From: Gnomoniopsis sp. IMI 355080
Taxonomy: Eukaryota; Ascomycota; Sordariomycetes; Diaporthales; Gnomoniaceae
Direction of reading: 5' to 3'
Assembly (NCBI GenBank): GCA_027946555.1
Contig: JAPEVC010000249.1
Span: 1 to 50,479 of the forward strand
DNA: 50,479 bases
Shown: positions 33,068-43,541 of the stretch, piece by piece
How the letters are laid out: every line of letters starts with the position of its first letter
Position numbering within the stretch: position 1 is the first letter of the stretch
Made by a program: the position numbers and the translations under genes
The notes under the pieces: model-generated
Database searches by the model: none
Seen by the model: only the letters and a program-made list of their open reading frames with translations
Told to the model about the DNA's origin: nothing

Positions 33068-35124
33068 CATCAAATCAGGCAATCTCAGTGTGCTAGGAAC
33101 CAGGGACATTTTTTGAGGGCAGATTATACCTTTGTGGGCTTTATGGCGGCTGTTTGGCAAATCGATAGGGAATTGGCGACTCAGAATCACAAGGTGCGGT
33201 CCTGACAGGGATCCTGCAAAGCTGTCCGACCAATCGCGTGTTATGCAGGGCGAGGCTGTGAGCCAAAACAGGTTAGCGCGCCTAGCTCTGAGGGCTCACT
33301 GAGTTACTTTCAGGCTTGACGAGTCTCCCCTTGTATTTACTAGAAGGCAATGTATCAGACCCCAAATTTGTTTAGCCTGAACATTCGTATGTTGCGTGCG
33401 ATTTGCTAGTGGTTGCAATAGCGGCCGTCTACATACATCGTGCACTCATGGAAAGGGAACCTCTTGGAAGGTGGGAACTGTTGGCTAGTTGGAGCTTCTC
33501 CTGACAATTGGAAACTATGTTACGAGATCTCATCTTCTCTATAACCAAAGCATTATCCCTTTTTTCCCTCGTTAGATCATGTGGTTCAGCAGAGCGCGCT
33601 GGACGCCTTTGACGACTCGCAACCCAGCTCTGGCTCAGAGATGCAGTACTGCAATGATCAAAAGCGGAGAATGCCAGCCTAGGTATCGATTGCACACAAG
33701 ATAATGCACACTATTCAGAAGGATGGCAGTTCAGTTTTCAACTACAACCAAACTTCCTATGACAGTGCCCAGGTCCCAAAAAGTACGACACCCCCGGCTG
33801 CTTTGAGCCAGAGCGGTGAGAATTTCACCAGAAATCCACCAGAGTCGTCAACTATGACAAACTTGTATGACCGCCCGCCGGAAGGAAGGATATGACCCAG
33901 GCAGAACCGTACAGTGACTTCGAAGAACCTTTTAATTATTTGTGGGCACGCCAGGACACTATATGTAAGGAGATTGCTTCGTCCTCCTTTGCCCTTACCG
34001 CAGTCACTATTTAAGCGGACCGCCATGACAAATACCGGCCCTAAAGCCGCTCGCGCCTCGGACTACGGAACAGTCTCACATATCCACAGATCGTTATAGA
34101 CTGCTACTGTACATACCTAGTGGATTGAAGGCACATAGGTATCAATTTCATTGATTCAAAAGCTCTTTACCGACAAATTTTAGCAACGATCACCATCTGC
34201 AATGCCTGTTTAAGAGGTGACTTTCATCTTCGATTAATCGTTCACCACTCATCATCATATGGGTCTGAAAGTGGTGTCATGCTCTTATATCAATGTTTCC
34301 AAACTCGAACACGATTTGAGAAGAAGCAGCGGGATGCGAGTGCGTCGGGCGCAAGTCAGGCCACAGTGGTGGTCCCGGTGACCAAACGACCGAGACTAAA
34401 GCGCAGCCGCAGTGATTCTGCCGAAGTTGGACCAACTTTCAAGCGGCCTAAACACGACAGCGAGGGCTTCGACTTGAGGGTAAGCCGCAGTGACGACCCG
34501 GCGTGTCAGAAAATTAATCCAAAGCGCAGTCTCGACAATGCTAAAGGACGATGGACCCTCTTCTAAGCGATTGAGATGCCGCAAGACCTTTCTGCTGTTG
34601 CGTACCTAGGTAGCCTTCAAATGTCCGATTGGGCTTAGCGAGTGTTAGGTAAGCAGATCACTTTCGACCCCGGCCTGCAACCCACTGATTTCCCATTACC
34701 CACCTGGGCACCTATCTGAAGGTCAAACGACGATTTGACGGCCTTTCTTATTGGAGTAGTGGGCCACCAGTCCGTCGTGGAGGAATACGTACGCCATGTA
34801 CATTTCTGACAGACCTCGCCCGCGCCTTGTGGACTTACGGAAAAGTTCAGCGGTGCCCCTGGTAATCGGCCTTGTCGGACCCGCGGCAGCCTCTGTACAA
34901 TTGTCCAGGGGGGCGCCGTATGCATTGATTTGCTCATTGGGCTGAATTGGGGCTGCTGACGGGCGGGGTATATACCCAATGGGAGAGCTTATAGTGTCTA
35001 CGCTGCGGTCAGCAATTGATCTCTTCGTATTTTCTCTCTCATCTCGATCATCAACTTCGCGCAACTACCCGCAATACAACACGCAACACGTAATTAGAAT
35101 CCTTTGCCCGGCCGCGTACCTCAA
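33068..35124. other. Intergenic, possible decayed sequence
   Basis: Two kilobases between the PKS relic and the HET gene. I see no readable KS, AT, PT or reductase remains. A TATATA element at about 34969 lies some 155 nt before the HET start and may be its promoter. One small frame (34279-34566) is listed separately. Confidence 0.4.
34279..34566 (+). CDS. Small basic hypothetical protein (weak)
   Basis: A 95-codon frame with ATG that is rich in Lys, Arg and Ser, including VTKRPRLKRSRSDSAEVG, which resembles a bipartite nuclear signal. No family was recognised. It may be the end of a broken gene or chance. Composition is the only support. Confidence 0.2.
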   Translation: MLLYQCFQTRTRFEKKQRDASASGASQATVVVPVTKRPRLKRSRSDSAEVGPTFKRPKHDSEGFDLRVSRSDDPACQKINPKRSLDNAKGRWTLF

Positions 35125-37400
35125 ATGGTCAGCCCACAAGAAGACGAGAATTCATATGGAGCCTGGAGCCAGCAGCTACCTGTGCCGGTGGTACAATTGC
35201 CGCACACATTCGATCACAATGGCATCTTGATTCCGAGCTCTTCACCAGAGAGGTGCTCCGTTTGTGGCTGGCATGGCGATCCAACAGATTTCCTGGGCCT
35301 TGAGAGCAAGACCTTCATTGGGCTCACGCTTCCGATCTCCAACTTGACCGAGTGCGCTTCATGCCGGGTCCTCGCCTTGGCTTTGAGCCAAGTCACAGGT
35401 GAAAGCTTGCAACGTTTACTCTCGAGTGAGGATACCATATTCCAAGTGTGCTGTCATGGTGGTGGTATTATTTCAATCAGAAGGAATTTTGGATTTCATG
35501 ATGCGCGCGAGTGGTGGCGAGTCTTCACACCGGTTGATGCTTCACCATCTCCACTTCACCACACTAAGATGTTGGACATTCCCGCTCGCCACTGGACAGA
35601 CACCAGCCTTTCCTCTGATGGACCCGTGCAGTTCGCAAAAAGTTGCATAGAAAACTGTCTTCAATCACACGAACTCTGTCTTTCATCAGAGGCGGGTTTG
35701 TTTGTGCCCACGCGTATGATCTGCGTCGACTTCTTCCGGCCTGAACTTGACCAGCCTGGCTGTCTCGATGTGCAGCTTCAACATAGTTCATTGATCTCTC
35801 CTGCCTCACGGTACATTGCTCTAAGTTACTGTTGGGGCGATTACCACCCGCTATGCAAGACAACATCTTCCAATTTGGACCGTCAAATGCAAAGAATTTT
35901 TTGGAAGGAGATGCCAGACACTTTCCGAGACGCCGTCAAGTTCACACGCAGTTTGGGTGTGAGTTATCTATGGATTGATAGCGTGTGCATCATACAACAT
36001 GAGCCTGAGGAGTCTGAGGAGTTCAGTAAGATCGCGGACGACGATTGGCTTAAAGAAGCAGCGACAATGTACAAAGTGTATAAGAATGCGTACGTAACGC
36101 TGGCAGCTCTCTATGGTCGCGACAGCCGGGATGGCTTGCGTAGGTTTAGCAGCAGGAGGCGGTCAAGAGCAGTTGCAACCCTCACGCTTGGACATTCTCA
36201 CTTTCCACTCTTCATTCAACAGGCGCACTTTTCCGATGGCATACGATACGACGCGGAACATTTACCGAAGGGAAGCTATCCTCTCTTGAGTCGAGCGTGG
36301 ACCTTCCAAGAGAGGCTAGTCTCCCCACGGGTTCTCTATTTCACAGAGACCGAGATTGTTTTTCGGTGCTATTGCGACGCCAGGTGCGAATGCGGTACTA
36401 CTACGGAAGCGGACCTCAGCTTAACTCGCAGCCCGAATCCTGCGCGTTACAGAAGGAACGATAACGACAAACGAACGAGGGACGACATACGGATGACTGT
36501 GGAGCAAGACGATACGCAACTCCGGTATAAGACAATAGCTGAGTCGTGGCGAGAGGAGATTGTGGATCCGTATTCAGCTCTCAGCCTCAGCGAGCCACGC
36601 GACCGGCTCCCTGCTCTTGGAGCCATTGTGCAGCAGTTCCAGGCGATCCGTCACGATGAAAAGTATCTGGTTGGGCTGTGGTCTGGCAGCCTTCACAGGG
36701 ACCTACTTTGGAGGGGTGATAAAATTCAAGGCCTTCCCGAAGGAACATTGGCCTCGCGCAAACCCTACAACCTGTCGAACTGTGCCTTGCCAACTTGGTC
36801 ATGGGCATCGATGCCCTCAAGAATTTTCTTTCCTGAGTTTGCTCCGGAGCTCACCGTTGGGCTTGCCAAGATTATACAAGCAAGCTGCACCTACGCAGGA
36901 GATGACCACTCTGGTATACTCCAAAGTAGCATTTTGATCTTGCGGAGCAGGTCATTGCTATGCCGTACCCGCTTAGTCCCTGAAGACTCAAGCATTCTTG
37001 GAGACCGTCTGTCTCATTTTCGAAATGGGGCCTGGGTGGACATTGGAGGGAATTATTGGGTATTTCTAGATCATGATGGGACTGGGTATCGAGGTGGGCG
37101 CGATAATGAAGAGCTGTGTGTGTTTGAGATTGCAAGGGATGAGGATAGCGAACTTCGAGATTACTTGCTCCTGCGCAAGGATGACACAGAGCAGTGCATA
37201 TACAAGCGGGCTGGGATTCTTACTTTTTCAAAACCCAGTTTTAATGTAAGTCTAAGTCTGACTCCAAGGACCCCTCCCCTCTTCGTTCGATTCTGTGATG
37301 TCAAGTCTAATATCAGAGGTGCAAGATATCGCATGGGCCGGAGCGCCTTGATACTGTTTTTGATAAATATAGCCATGAGATGCAATGCGAGATACGTTGA
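35125..37400 (+). CDS. HET-domain (heterokaryon incompatibility) protein
   Basis: Exon 1 is 35125-37245 and exon 2 is 37317-37400, giving 734 residues. The frame reads on past a strong donor (GTAAGTCTAAG) for another 360 nt, but splicing gives FDKYSHEMQCEIR, an ending of the kind usual in HET proteins. The HET domain begins at YIALSYCWGD (about 230), continues with MPDTFRDAV, SYLWIDSVCIIQ (about 281-292), the AATMYKVYKNAYVTLAA block, and LLSRAWTFQERLVSPRVL. The N-terminal region has CSVCGW and other Cys pairs. HET proteins trigger cell death on contact between unlike strains or in response to non-self signals. They are numerous and fast-evolving, and the trigger here is unknown. The gene appears intact beside pseudogenes. 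Confidence 0.92.
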
Positions 37401-38800
37401 CTTGGCGGACCTGGCACTTCTGGTTAGACAAAAGTTGGGCAAGAGTGCTTGCGCCGAGTCCAGGAGAAACTTGATGGGTTATCAACAGGTTGTAGGAGAG
37501 AAAAGGGTGTGGTTGTATATGGTACCCCACGGTGTCGATGCTCGGATAAACCATATTAAGTGCTCCCTCCACTTCCACCTGCCCCAAAGTCTTCGCCACC
37601 AAACACAATAAGAACGGCTGTATATGCGGCGGACGCCCCGGAATTGCTCGACCTGCTCGCTGTGACCATGACCACCAGTGCCGAAATGACCATGAACATG
37701 GCGAATAATCCCATGGTGATGGTTTGTTATGATATTAAATTGTGGTACAAGACATATATCGGCACAAAGAGAGCAACATTTTTGATGAGGTAGTCAAGTC
37801 AGTCTGAAATTATCTTGCGGCGGACCTCGGCTTGCTGTTCATATGCTCGTAGGATGTGATGTCAGTCCTGACCACTATTGGGATGGAGGGTGGCTATATT
37901 GATACCCTTTGACATGCGAGGCAGCTGATTGAAGAGTTATTCCGTATCGCGGATGAAGGAGATATACCTTAAAGTGGTAGTGCTTGCTGTATCTATTTTG
38001 CTGCCTGTGGGTGAGGCGCACGTCGTTGAAGATGCGAGTCCTGGCATGGGAATCAACTGCTCCTCAAACTGTGTCAGCGGCTTAAGCTGGGGATGGACGA
38101 ACCTGAGAAATATATTTTCCTCCTTGAAAAAGAGGATTGGCTTACCGGGCAATTTCAGTTCGTCCCAGAGGTAGTACTCGTAACCAAAATCATCCTCTAT
38201 GCCTTGCCAAACCACTTGTAGTGCAGAGAGGGTATTCCTCCATGGTCGTCTTCTTCTGGAGGCGCTCCTCGAAGTCGACGAGTGGCTGACGCTTTTCCTC
38301 ATGAAGATAAGGAAAAGTAAAGTTTTTGACTGGTTCTGAAGGGGAATTGGGTTTCAAGAGATGGCAGACACGGGAGCAGGACCTTCTGGCTGAGAGCCCT
38401 GAGCTCGATGACGAGTCCCTCGCCGAGGGGCTTGAACGACACAAGTTGAACGAAAAGAGGAAAGGAAACCAGGGTAGGTAGCGTCGTCCTCACGATCTTG
38501 ACTGGACCTTAGCCTCAGAGAGAGAATCTCGGCATTAATCAATAGTAATTGATTTCCGTAAGAAGTGAGCTCGGCTAAGGGAAACTTACGTAAATAGCCC
38601 TGCTAAAGGGTCGGAGTCTCGCTGCCTCAAGACCTCGGGAGTATTCATCGTCATCGTCCATATATTTTTGACAGATTTTCAAGTTTGCGACGTTTTCAAG
38701 CGATGTGACGGCGCATTTAGTAGATGGTGTGCTCGAAGAAAGCATCGTAGTCGCCTGGGGCTCCGTAGCAACCACGCCTGTGATTGAGTTGGTAGTGACG
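37401..38800. other. Unidentified, possibly decayed coding sequence on the minus strand
   Basis: Minus-strand frames at 38444-38190 and 38302-37937 read like pieces of one protein (FTFPYLHEEKRQPLVDFEERL; then IEDDFGYEYYLWDELKLPGK and VHPQLKPLTQFEEQL). They lie in different frames, without a clean set of introns or a convincing start. I could not name the family. It may be a pseudogene, or a real gene whose splicing I could not solve. Confidence 0.3.
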
Positions 38801-39058
38801 CCTTCCAACCTAGGTTTTATTTCTCCGCGTGCCTTTCAACACTGAAGTAAGACCACTCGCAATGTGGGCCCACTTCCTCGTCACCCACCGACATAGAGAT
38901 TCTGTCTAAGAAGCTAGGCAAATATTGGAGCAAAAAATAACATATAACACTGGGTATTCGCTAATGGTCACCCACTTAACTACTAATCCAGCCCTTAGTC
39001 GTTTATTTAGGGGAGAGCGGACGGGATCCCAAGTTTTCCACTAGGTATGGTCATATGT
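38801..39058 (-). repeat. 5S-headed dispersed element, copy A (258 nt)
   Basis: Read on the minus strand, the element starts with a 120-nt 5S-like head (39058-38939) and continues into a tail that ends at 38801 with GGTTGGAAGG. Copy B at 41118-41375 has the same total length and layout. The tails share an exact 25-nt block (38869-38893 here) and weaker similarity elsewhere. Similarity stops abruptly upstream of the 5S start, as expected for a retroposon with an internal promoter. Confidence 0.7.
38939..39058 (-). rRNA. 5S rRNA-like sequence, copy A, probably a pseudogene
   Basis: Exactly 120 nt, with the fungal 5S start (ACATATGACCATACC), the GGGATCCCGTCCGCTCTCCC region and the GATTAGTAGTT region in order, ending in an A/T-poor match to the 3' strand of helix I. 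It differs from copy B at 14 of 120 sites; ten are transitions, and copy A has the A or T at nine of these. That fits C-to-T type decay, so this copy is likely non-functional. No long T-run follows directly. Confidence 0.75.
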
Positions 39059-39829
39059 GATGGCACAGGACTTCGAACTCCTATAGCCATGATACGTAGA
39101 GGCATGTCTTACTACGACCACTGCGCACGAGACAGTGTTGAAACACACGGAAGTCAAAGAGGAGGAGTATTATCCAATCAAAATCTTGTTAAATCACATT
39201 TCGCATGCGTTTTAATGGTTAGGAAGCAAGAAAGCTACTTAAAGCATCAATTATATTAAACTACATCTAGATATCCCGCGCTGTTTTACTACAACAAACG
39301 TGGCGGGGTGATAATGAATTTCCTTAGCCTGGCTTTTCGCTATGCTATAAGGGTTACATTGGATTCAGAGGATGTAATTCATATTGTAGAAAGCGGTTCT
39401 ATCGATGCATGCGTGTTTAGGAACGCGATTCGAATTTCCGGAGCTTAAAGACTTAGAAGCAGGTCGAAAATGCTACAAACAGTATTAATGACCTGCTTTT
39501 GATAGAAACCTTAAGTGATTGGGGTTTAGTCGCTTTGAAGATTATTAATACAGTAGCTACATAGTGAATTAAGCTGGTTCTCAATTCGTTCATAGGATTA
39601 GCAGGCTTTCATTGTCGATAGGAAAGAAAGAACAGTGCTCACAGAAAGAAAAAAGCAGGGAAGAACGGGATAAGATGATAGCGATCACACAGGTTCGCAT
39701 CAACCAATAATGGCTATTCATGGGGAAAAAATAGCTCTTCCAGCAGAATTAATATACATCAGGTCTCCACATTGCCTGGAAAAGAAACGGGGAGGGAATG
39801 AAAGCAGGCAGAGGGATCACTCACAACTC
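39059..39829. other. AT-rich intergenic region
   Basis: Visibly richer in A and T than the genes around it, especially 39200-39750. No gene was recognised. It may be decayed repeat DNA. Confidence 0.4.
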
Positions 39830-40561
39830 TCAGTCTCGCAGTTGGTCCCCGTATAATTTCGTAGTGTCAACACAGTGAAATCGGAGGCTCGGGTTGTATT
39901 TTTCAATGATTGCGCCAAAACGATTCGCTAACCAATAGGATTTCAAGGATGTGTTGGTATGACCCATGTATTTCAGATTGCCTTCACTACCTTCACCTGT
40001 GAATTCGAACTTAGCTCCGCTAATGACCATGAGTCAGCTTCGCTAGTAAGGTTCGAATTACATTGCAACGCAAAGCTCTTTGAAATTGTGGAAAGAAACG
40101 CAATCTTTAGTGCAAAAGCAGTGGACCTCAAAGACACGCCGCCCATTTAAATCGCCTTTCTTCAGCTCTGCCTTAACAAAAAGTTGATCGATCGCTTGTC
40201 CATTTTCATGTTTCTGTACTCCATGCAATGTAATGTAAGAGCTGCCAGATAATTTATACTTGCTTGCCAGTGAAGTTGCAAGTTGCGTATCCTGGTCGAC
40301 CATGGCTTTATAAATATCGTGTCGAGACTCGGAGCTCGTACCAAGATATATCCAAGGATCCATGGATGGATGGAGACCCATAGCCATAAGGAGATTTTCT
40401 CCCCAGCTCTCCTGTCCCTCGCGACCGACAGCTCGGAACAAATGATACCCACAGAACTTAATGACTCCATGCGTGATGAAGAGCTGGCTAGCGTTGTTCC
40501 TCATGATCTGAGGTGCAGAATGAATGCGCAGCAAGTATTCGCTTACCGATCCCAGATCCAT
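39830..40561 (-). CDS. Hypothetical protein of unknown family
   Basis: The best model is exon 40561-40062, a 42-nt intron with a GCTGAC branch-like site, and exon 40019-39830, giving 229 residues; the junction reads L-C-V-A-I-G-A-K-F-E-F. Splicing joins two protein-like halves (FITHGVIKFCGYHLFRAVG and LKSYWLANRFGAIIEKYN) that lie in different frames, which supports the intron. A second donor just after the first codons (GTAAGC near 40546) could remove 39 nt in frame, so the N-terminus is uncertain. No signal peptide or membrane segment is obvious. Neighbours are 5S-derived repeats, so it may be lineage-specific. Confidence 0.5.
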
Positions 40562-41117
40562 GTGGAAGGCATTGTGGTTGATGGCACCGATATATACCCT
40601 AGGGTATATGTTTCTACTTGTTATTACGCTTTAGTACATACGTACTCGAGAGCTCATTCAACGAAGGGCCTGTTCAAGGAGGAGACATGACCGTGCTCAG
40701 TAAACGAAGAACGGAGAAAAAAATGGGAAACTGAGCTCAATAGGGTTGGAAGGGGCCTTTCTCAATCAAATTCTTATAGTCGTTTGTGCTTGTAGTGATC
40801 GTACAGACGGTTATTCTACTACCCAAAGGGATGAAGGTGAGAACTATGACACCTATAGCAACTTGCAGGTTTCCCCCTTCGATAGGACGGTGGTCCGAGT
40901 GTGTTCTCAACATTCCGTCCCATACCCTTTGGGCCAATGCTTCTCCATCCAAGGTACGTAGGTGTTCATATGACAGGCAGCCTACGTGGAAGCACTAGAC
41001 TGGCCCCGAGCCGTAATATTGTCTTGATATTCCCGCACCTGGTCACATACGCCCACGCAACGAATTGAATAATGTCGAATTCAACGTGCGGACATACCAT
41101 CTGATTGAAGAATGACA
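40562..41117. other. Repeat-rich spacer with a membrane-protein-like fragment at 40952-40737 (minus)
   Basis: The minus strand 40952-40737 encodes a 71-residue ATG-started frame with a hydrophobic stretch, NLQVAIGVIVLTFIPLGSRI, ending in EKGPFQPY and a stop. It looks like the last membrane span and tail of a larger protein whose upstream part is missing. The sequence around 40770-40930 resembles 41390-41500, and the word GGTTGGAAGG at 40743-40752 is the inverse of the left end of elements A and B. Confidence 0.4.
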
Positions 41118-41375
41118 CCTTCCAACCTTGATCCTTTTCTCCGCACGCTTAGGCATTTCAACAATGAAGCAAGTCCAGCCAAGGTCCACGAGTGTGGACC
41201 CACTTCCTCGTCACCCACCGACAAAAAGGATCCTGTTTAGAAAAAGAAGAGCAAAAACATACAACACCGGGTATTCGCTAATGGTCACCCACTTAACTAC
41301 TAATCCAGCCCTCAGCGGCTTGTATATGGGAGAGCGGACGGGATCCCTAATTCTCCACTGGGTATGGTCGTATGT
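41118..41375 (-). repeat. 5S-headed dispersed element, copy B (258 nt)
   Basis: Same layout and length as copy A, on the same strand: the 5S-like head at 41375-41256, then a tail to 41118 carrying the shared 25-nt block at 41199-41223. The A and B tails also share the CCTTCCAACC end word and a TTTCTCCGC block, but the tail is less conserved than the head. Confidence 0.7.
41256..41375 (-). rRNA. 5S rRNA-like gene, copy B (variant or recent pseudogene)
   Basis: A 120-nt 5S match, closer to the standard than copy A: start ACATACGACCATACCCAGTG, both helix I strands, and a five-T Pol III terminator immediately after the 3' end (ATGTTTTTGC). Both copies carry TTAAGTGGGTGACC followed by ATTAGCG, where fungal 5S usually has TTGGGTGGGTGACC followed by ACCAGCG. 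The paired GG and CC have become AA and TT, so the helix can still form. Transcription is possible, since the box A/C-like internal promoter regions are mostly kept. Confidence 0.75.
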
Positions 41376-41505
41376 GATTGTGGGTGCTGTACAATCAATT
41401 ATATTACTATACAAAAAGATACAAATGAGGACTATGATATGTACTTGGTATAGAAGCTTGCAGCTTCCATTCTGTGGGAACAAGGTGGTTCAAACTACTT
41501 CTACA
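41376..41505. repeat. Diverged repeat matching 40770-40930
   Basis: Just outside the 5S head of copy B, words such as GACTATGA, CTTGCAG and GGTGGTTC appear in the same order as in 40770-40930. On the minus strand it reads as a stop-ridden version of the LQVAI fragment found there. It is probably an old copy of the same membrane-protein gene end. Confidence 0.4.
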
Positions 41506-41555
41506 TGACACCACCGAACTTGGAGTGGCAATCACTTATCCACAAAGCGCATGTA

Positions 41556-43541
41556 TCAATCCTTCGCACTCGTGGGAATTTTGAACAGGATAGCCTTGCC
41601 ACCGGGACCCTGCTCAAGGGCCTTGTCGACCCGATAGAAACCCTTTCGCTCCAATTGCACAATGTCATCCGCCCTGAGTAACGCAACGTTGAAATCGCAC
41701 ATGGCCTCTGTCATGGTTGACGTGACGGGGCGAAGGAACTCCTCCAGTTTGTCATCCTTGTCCAGTGAGTCCTTTGTCAGCAGGTAGTTAAAATCCCATA
41801 ACTCGACGTCGACCAGCGGTTTGGCGTCGTTCGGGATATCTTTGGCCAGCCAAGTGACTTTCTTATCTGTCTTACGAACATCACCATCCAAGTGGAGCTC
41901 CAGCTCGAGGCTCGACACGGTTTGGTGATCGTCTGCCATGGTGATCTTGCGCACGATGGCGTTACCCCAGCTCATGATAGTAATTTCCTCGTCCATGACA
42001 AAAGACGCGGCGTCGACCTGCTCGATTAGGATCGTCTTGCCGAAGACCACCTTCTTAACGCCGATGCTCGGGTTCTTTGGATGCTTAGGTCTAGACTCGG
42101 TATACGCCTCGCTAGGTCCATTGGTAATCGACGTCACGACCATATTCTTCGTATTAATGGCTGTGTGTCGAGGAGAGGCGGGCTCGATGACCTTGTTGTT
42201 CATAGACCACAAGATGCCCCAGTCCATCGTCACAGTATTGCGGCTAGGCCCTTGCTTGAGCATGAACTCACGCAATGCCGCAACCGTAAGCCCACGCCGC
42301 AAGATACCGCGGACGGTCGGCATCCGAGGGTCGTCCCAGCCAGTAACACGTCCAGAGTCGACCACCTTGGCAAGCTTTCGCTTAGAGAGAAATGTCCGGA
42401 TAAAATTGATCCTGGCAAAATCCCATAGGTGTACGGGACGGAGGCTCAGTGTCTCTAGCAACCAGTGATACTGGCCGTTCCTATCGGTGTACTCGGTCGT
42501 ACGGAGTGCGTGCGTTACACCTTCGAGAGAGTCCACAACTGGGCATGCAAAGTCGTACGTTGGATAGATATTCCATTCCCACCCCGTGCGGTGATGCGGG
42601 TGCGGCTCTTTGCCAGCAAAGTTGGGAAACCGGTAGAGGATAGGGTCACGTAACGTACCCACCGAGCTATCGTAAATGGCTCTGGCGCGGATACAATGTT
42701 TTCTTCCCAAGGGAGTGCCTTTGCGCATCTCCTTGAACATGGCTAGACTCTCTTCAGCGGGACGATCGCGCCGCTTACTCGGTCTTCGGTTCCGGCGGTC
42801 GCCAGCTTGCTCCTCTTGAGGCGTATCATCCGCATATGCGTTGCCCTCGGCAATCATACGCTCGCATATTTGATAGAGCTGTTCGAAATAGTCGCTTGTG
42901 TATGAAACCTTGTCCGGTTGAATGCCCAGGAGGGCGAGGTCGTGAATGATAGAGTCCTCGAACTCTTGTTTCTCTTTGGCTGGATTGGTATCATCAAATC
43001 TCACGATCAGGGTGCCACCGGGATAAGCAGTATGCGCAAAGTAGTCATTGAGGAATGCTGCCTTGGCGTGTCCGATGTGGAGGTAGCCCCTATAGCGTGG
43101 TTAGCCCACGCGCTCATTCCATTCAAAGCATCCATCTCAAGCTTACGAGGGCTCCGGGGGAAATCTTGTCACGACTCCTTTTGCAGTGTCTTTGAGGCCA
43201 ATATTATAGTTACCGCCGGCCTTGCTGGCGGCCGCACGCTGAACGCGACGCCCTTCGTCTTGGGCCTTTGCAGCATCCTGAAACTCAGGATGGGCGGCCT
43301 CGAGGTAGTTGAACCAACGCGAGACGTTTGTGAATGTGCCTTTGCGAACCAGGGAATATGCGACTTTGTTGACTCGAAGTGCCGTCCAGATATTCTGGTC
43401 GGAAGGGCTGAGGGAGTACAGGCCTCCAAGGTACGTGCGCAACGTGAGGGTTCGCTCCAGCTCCAAAAAGAGGGGCTCGATGACCTTGTAATCAGTGACC
43501 GAGAGGCCAGCTGCCAAACGGTCTGCTTGAGTTGTAAGCAT
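41556..43541 (-). CDS. Glutamyl-tRNA synthetase, cytosolic (eukaryotic GlnRS-like) type, divergent
   Basis: Exons 43541-43147 and 43089-41556 join exactly at S-G-Y-L-H-I-G-H, giving 642 residues. The N-terminal 100 residues correspond to the GST-like domain of fungal cytosolic GluRS. The class I signature HIGH is at 136-139 and the KMSKS counterpart SKRKL at about 367-371. IYPTYDFACP, GVTHALRTTEY, WGWDDPRMPTVRG-type sequence (here TGWDDPRMPTVRG), QGPSRN and APRHTA-like SPRHTA are in order, and the C-terminal anticodon-binding beta barrels are present. It should charge tRNA-Glu. Several positions differ from what I know of Pezizomycotina GluRS, including a basic, Arg-rich replacement at about 225-245 and extra residues before HPHHRTG. 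It may be a second copy rather than the housekeeping gene. Confidence 0.88.

Noticed and set aside
37569..37727. Small minus-strand membrane peptide (about 52 codons) after the HET gene
   Set aside because: It overlaps the likely HET 3' UTR and has only one hydrophobic segment and no further support.
38575..38808. Minus-strand frame reaching into element A
   Set aside because: It opens with TTG rather than ATG, and its start lies inside the repeat tail; no joinable downstream exon was found.
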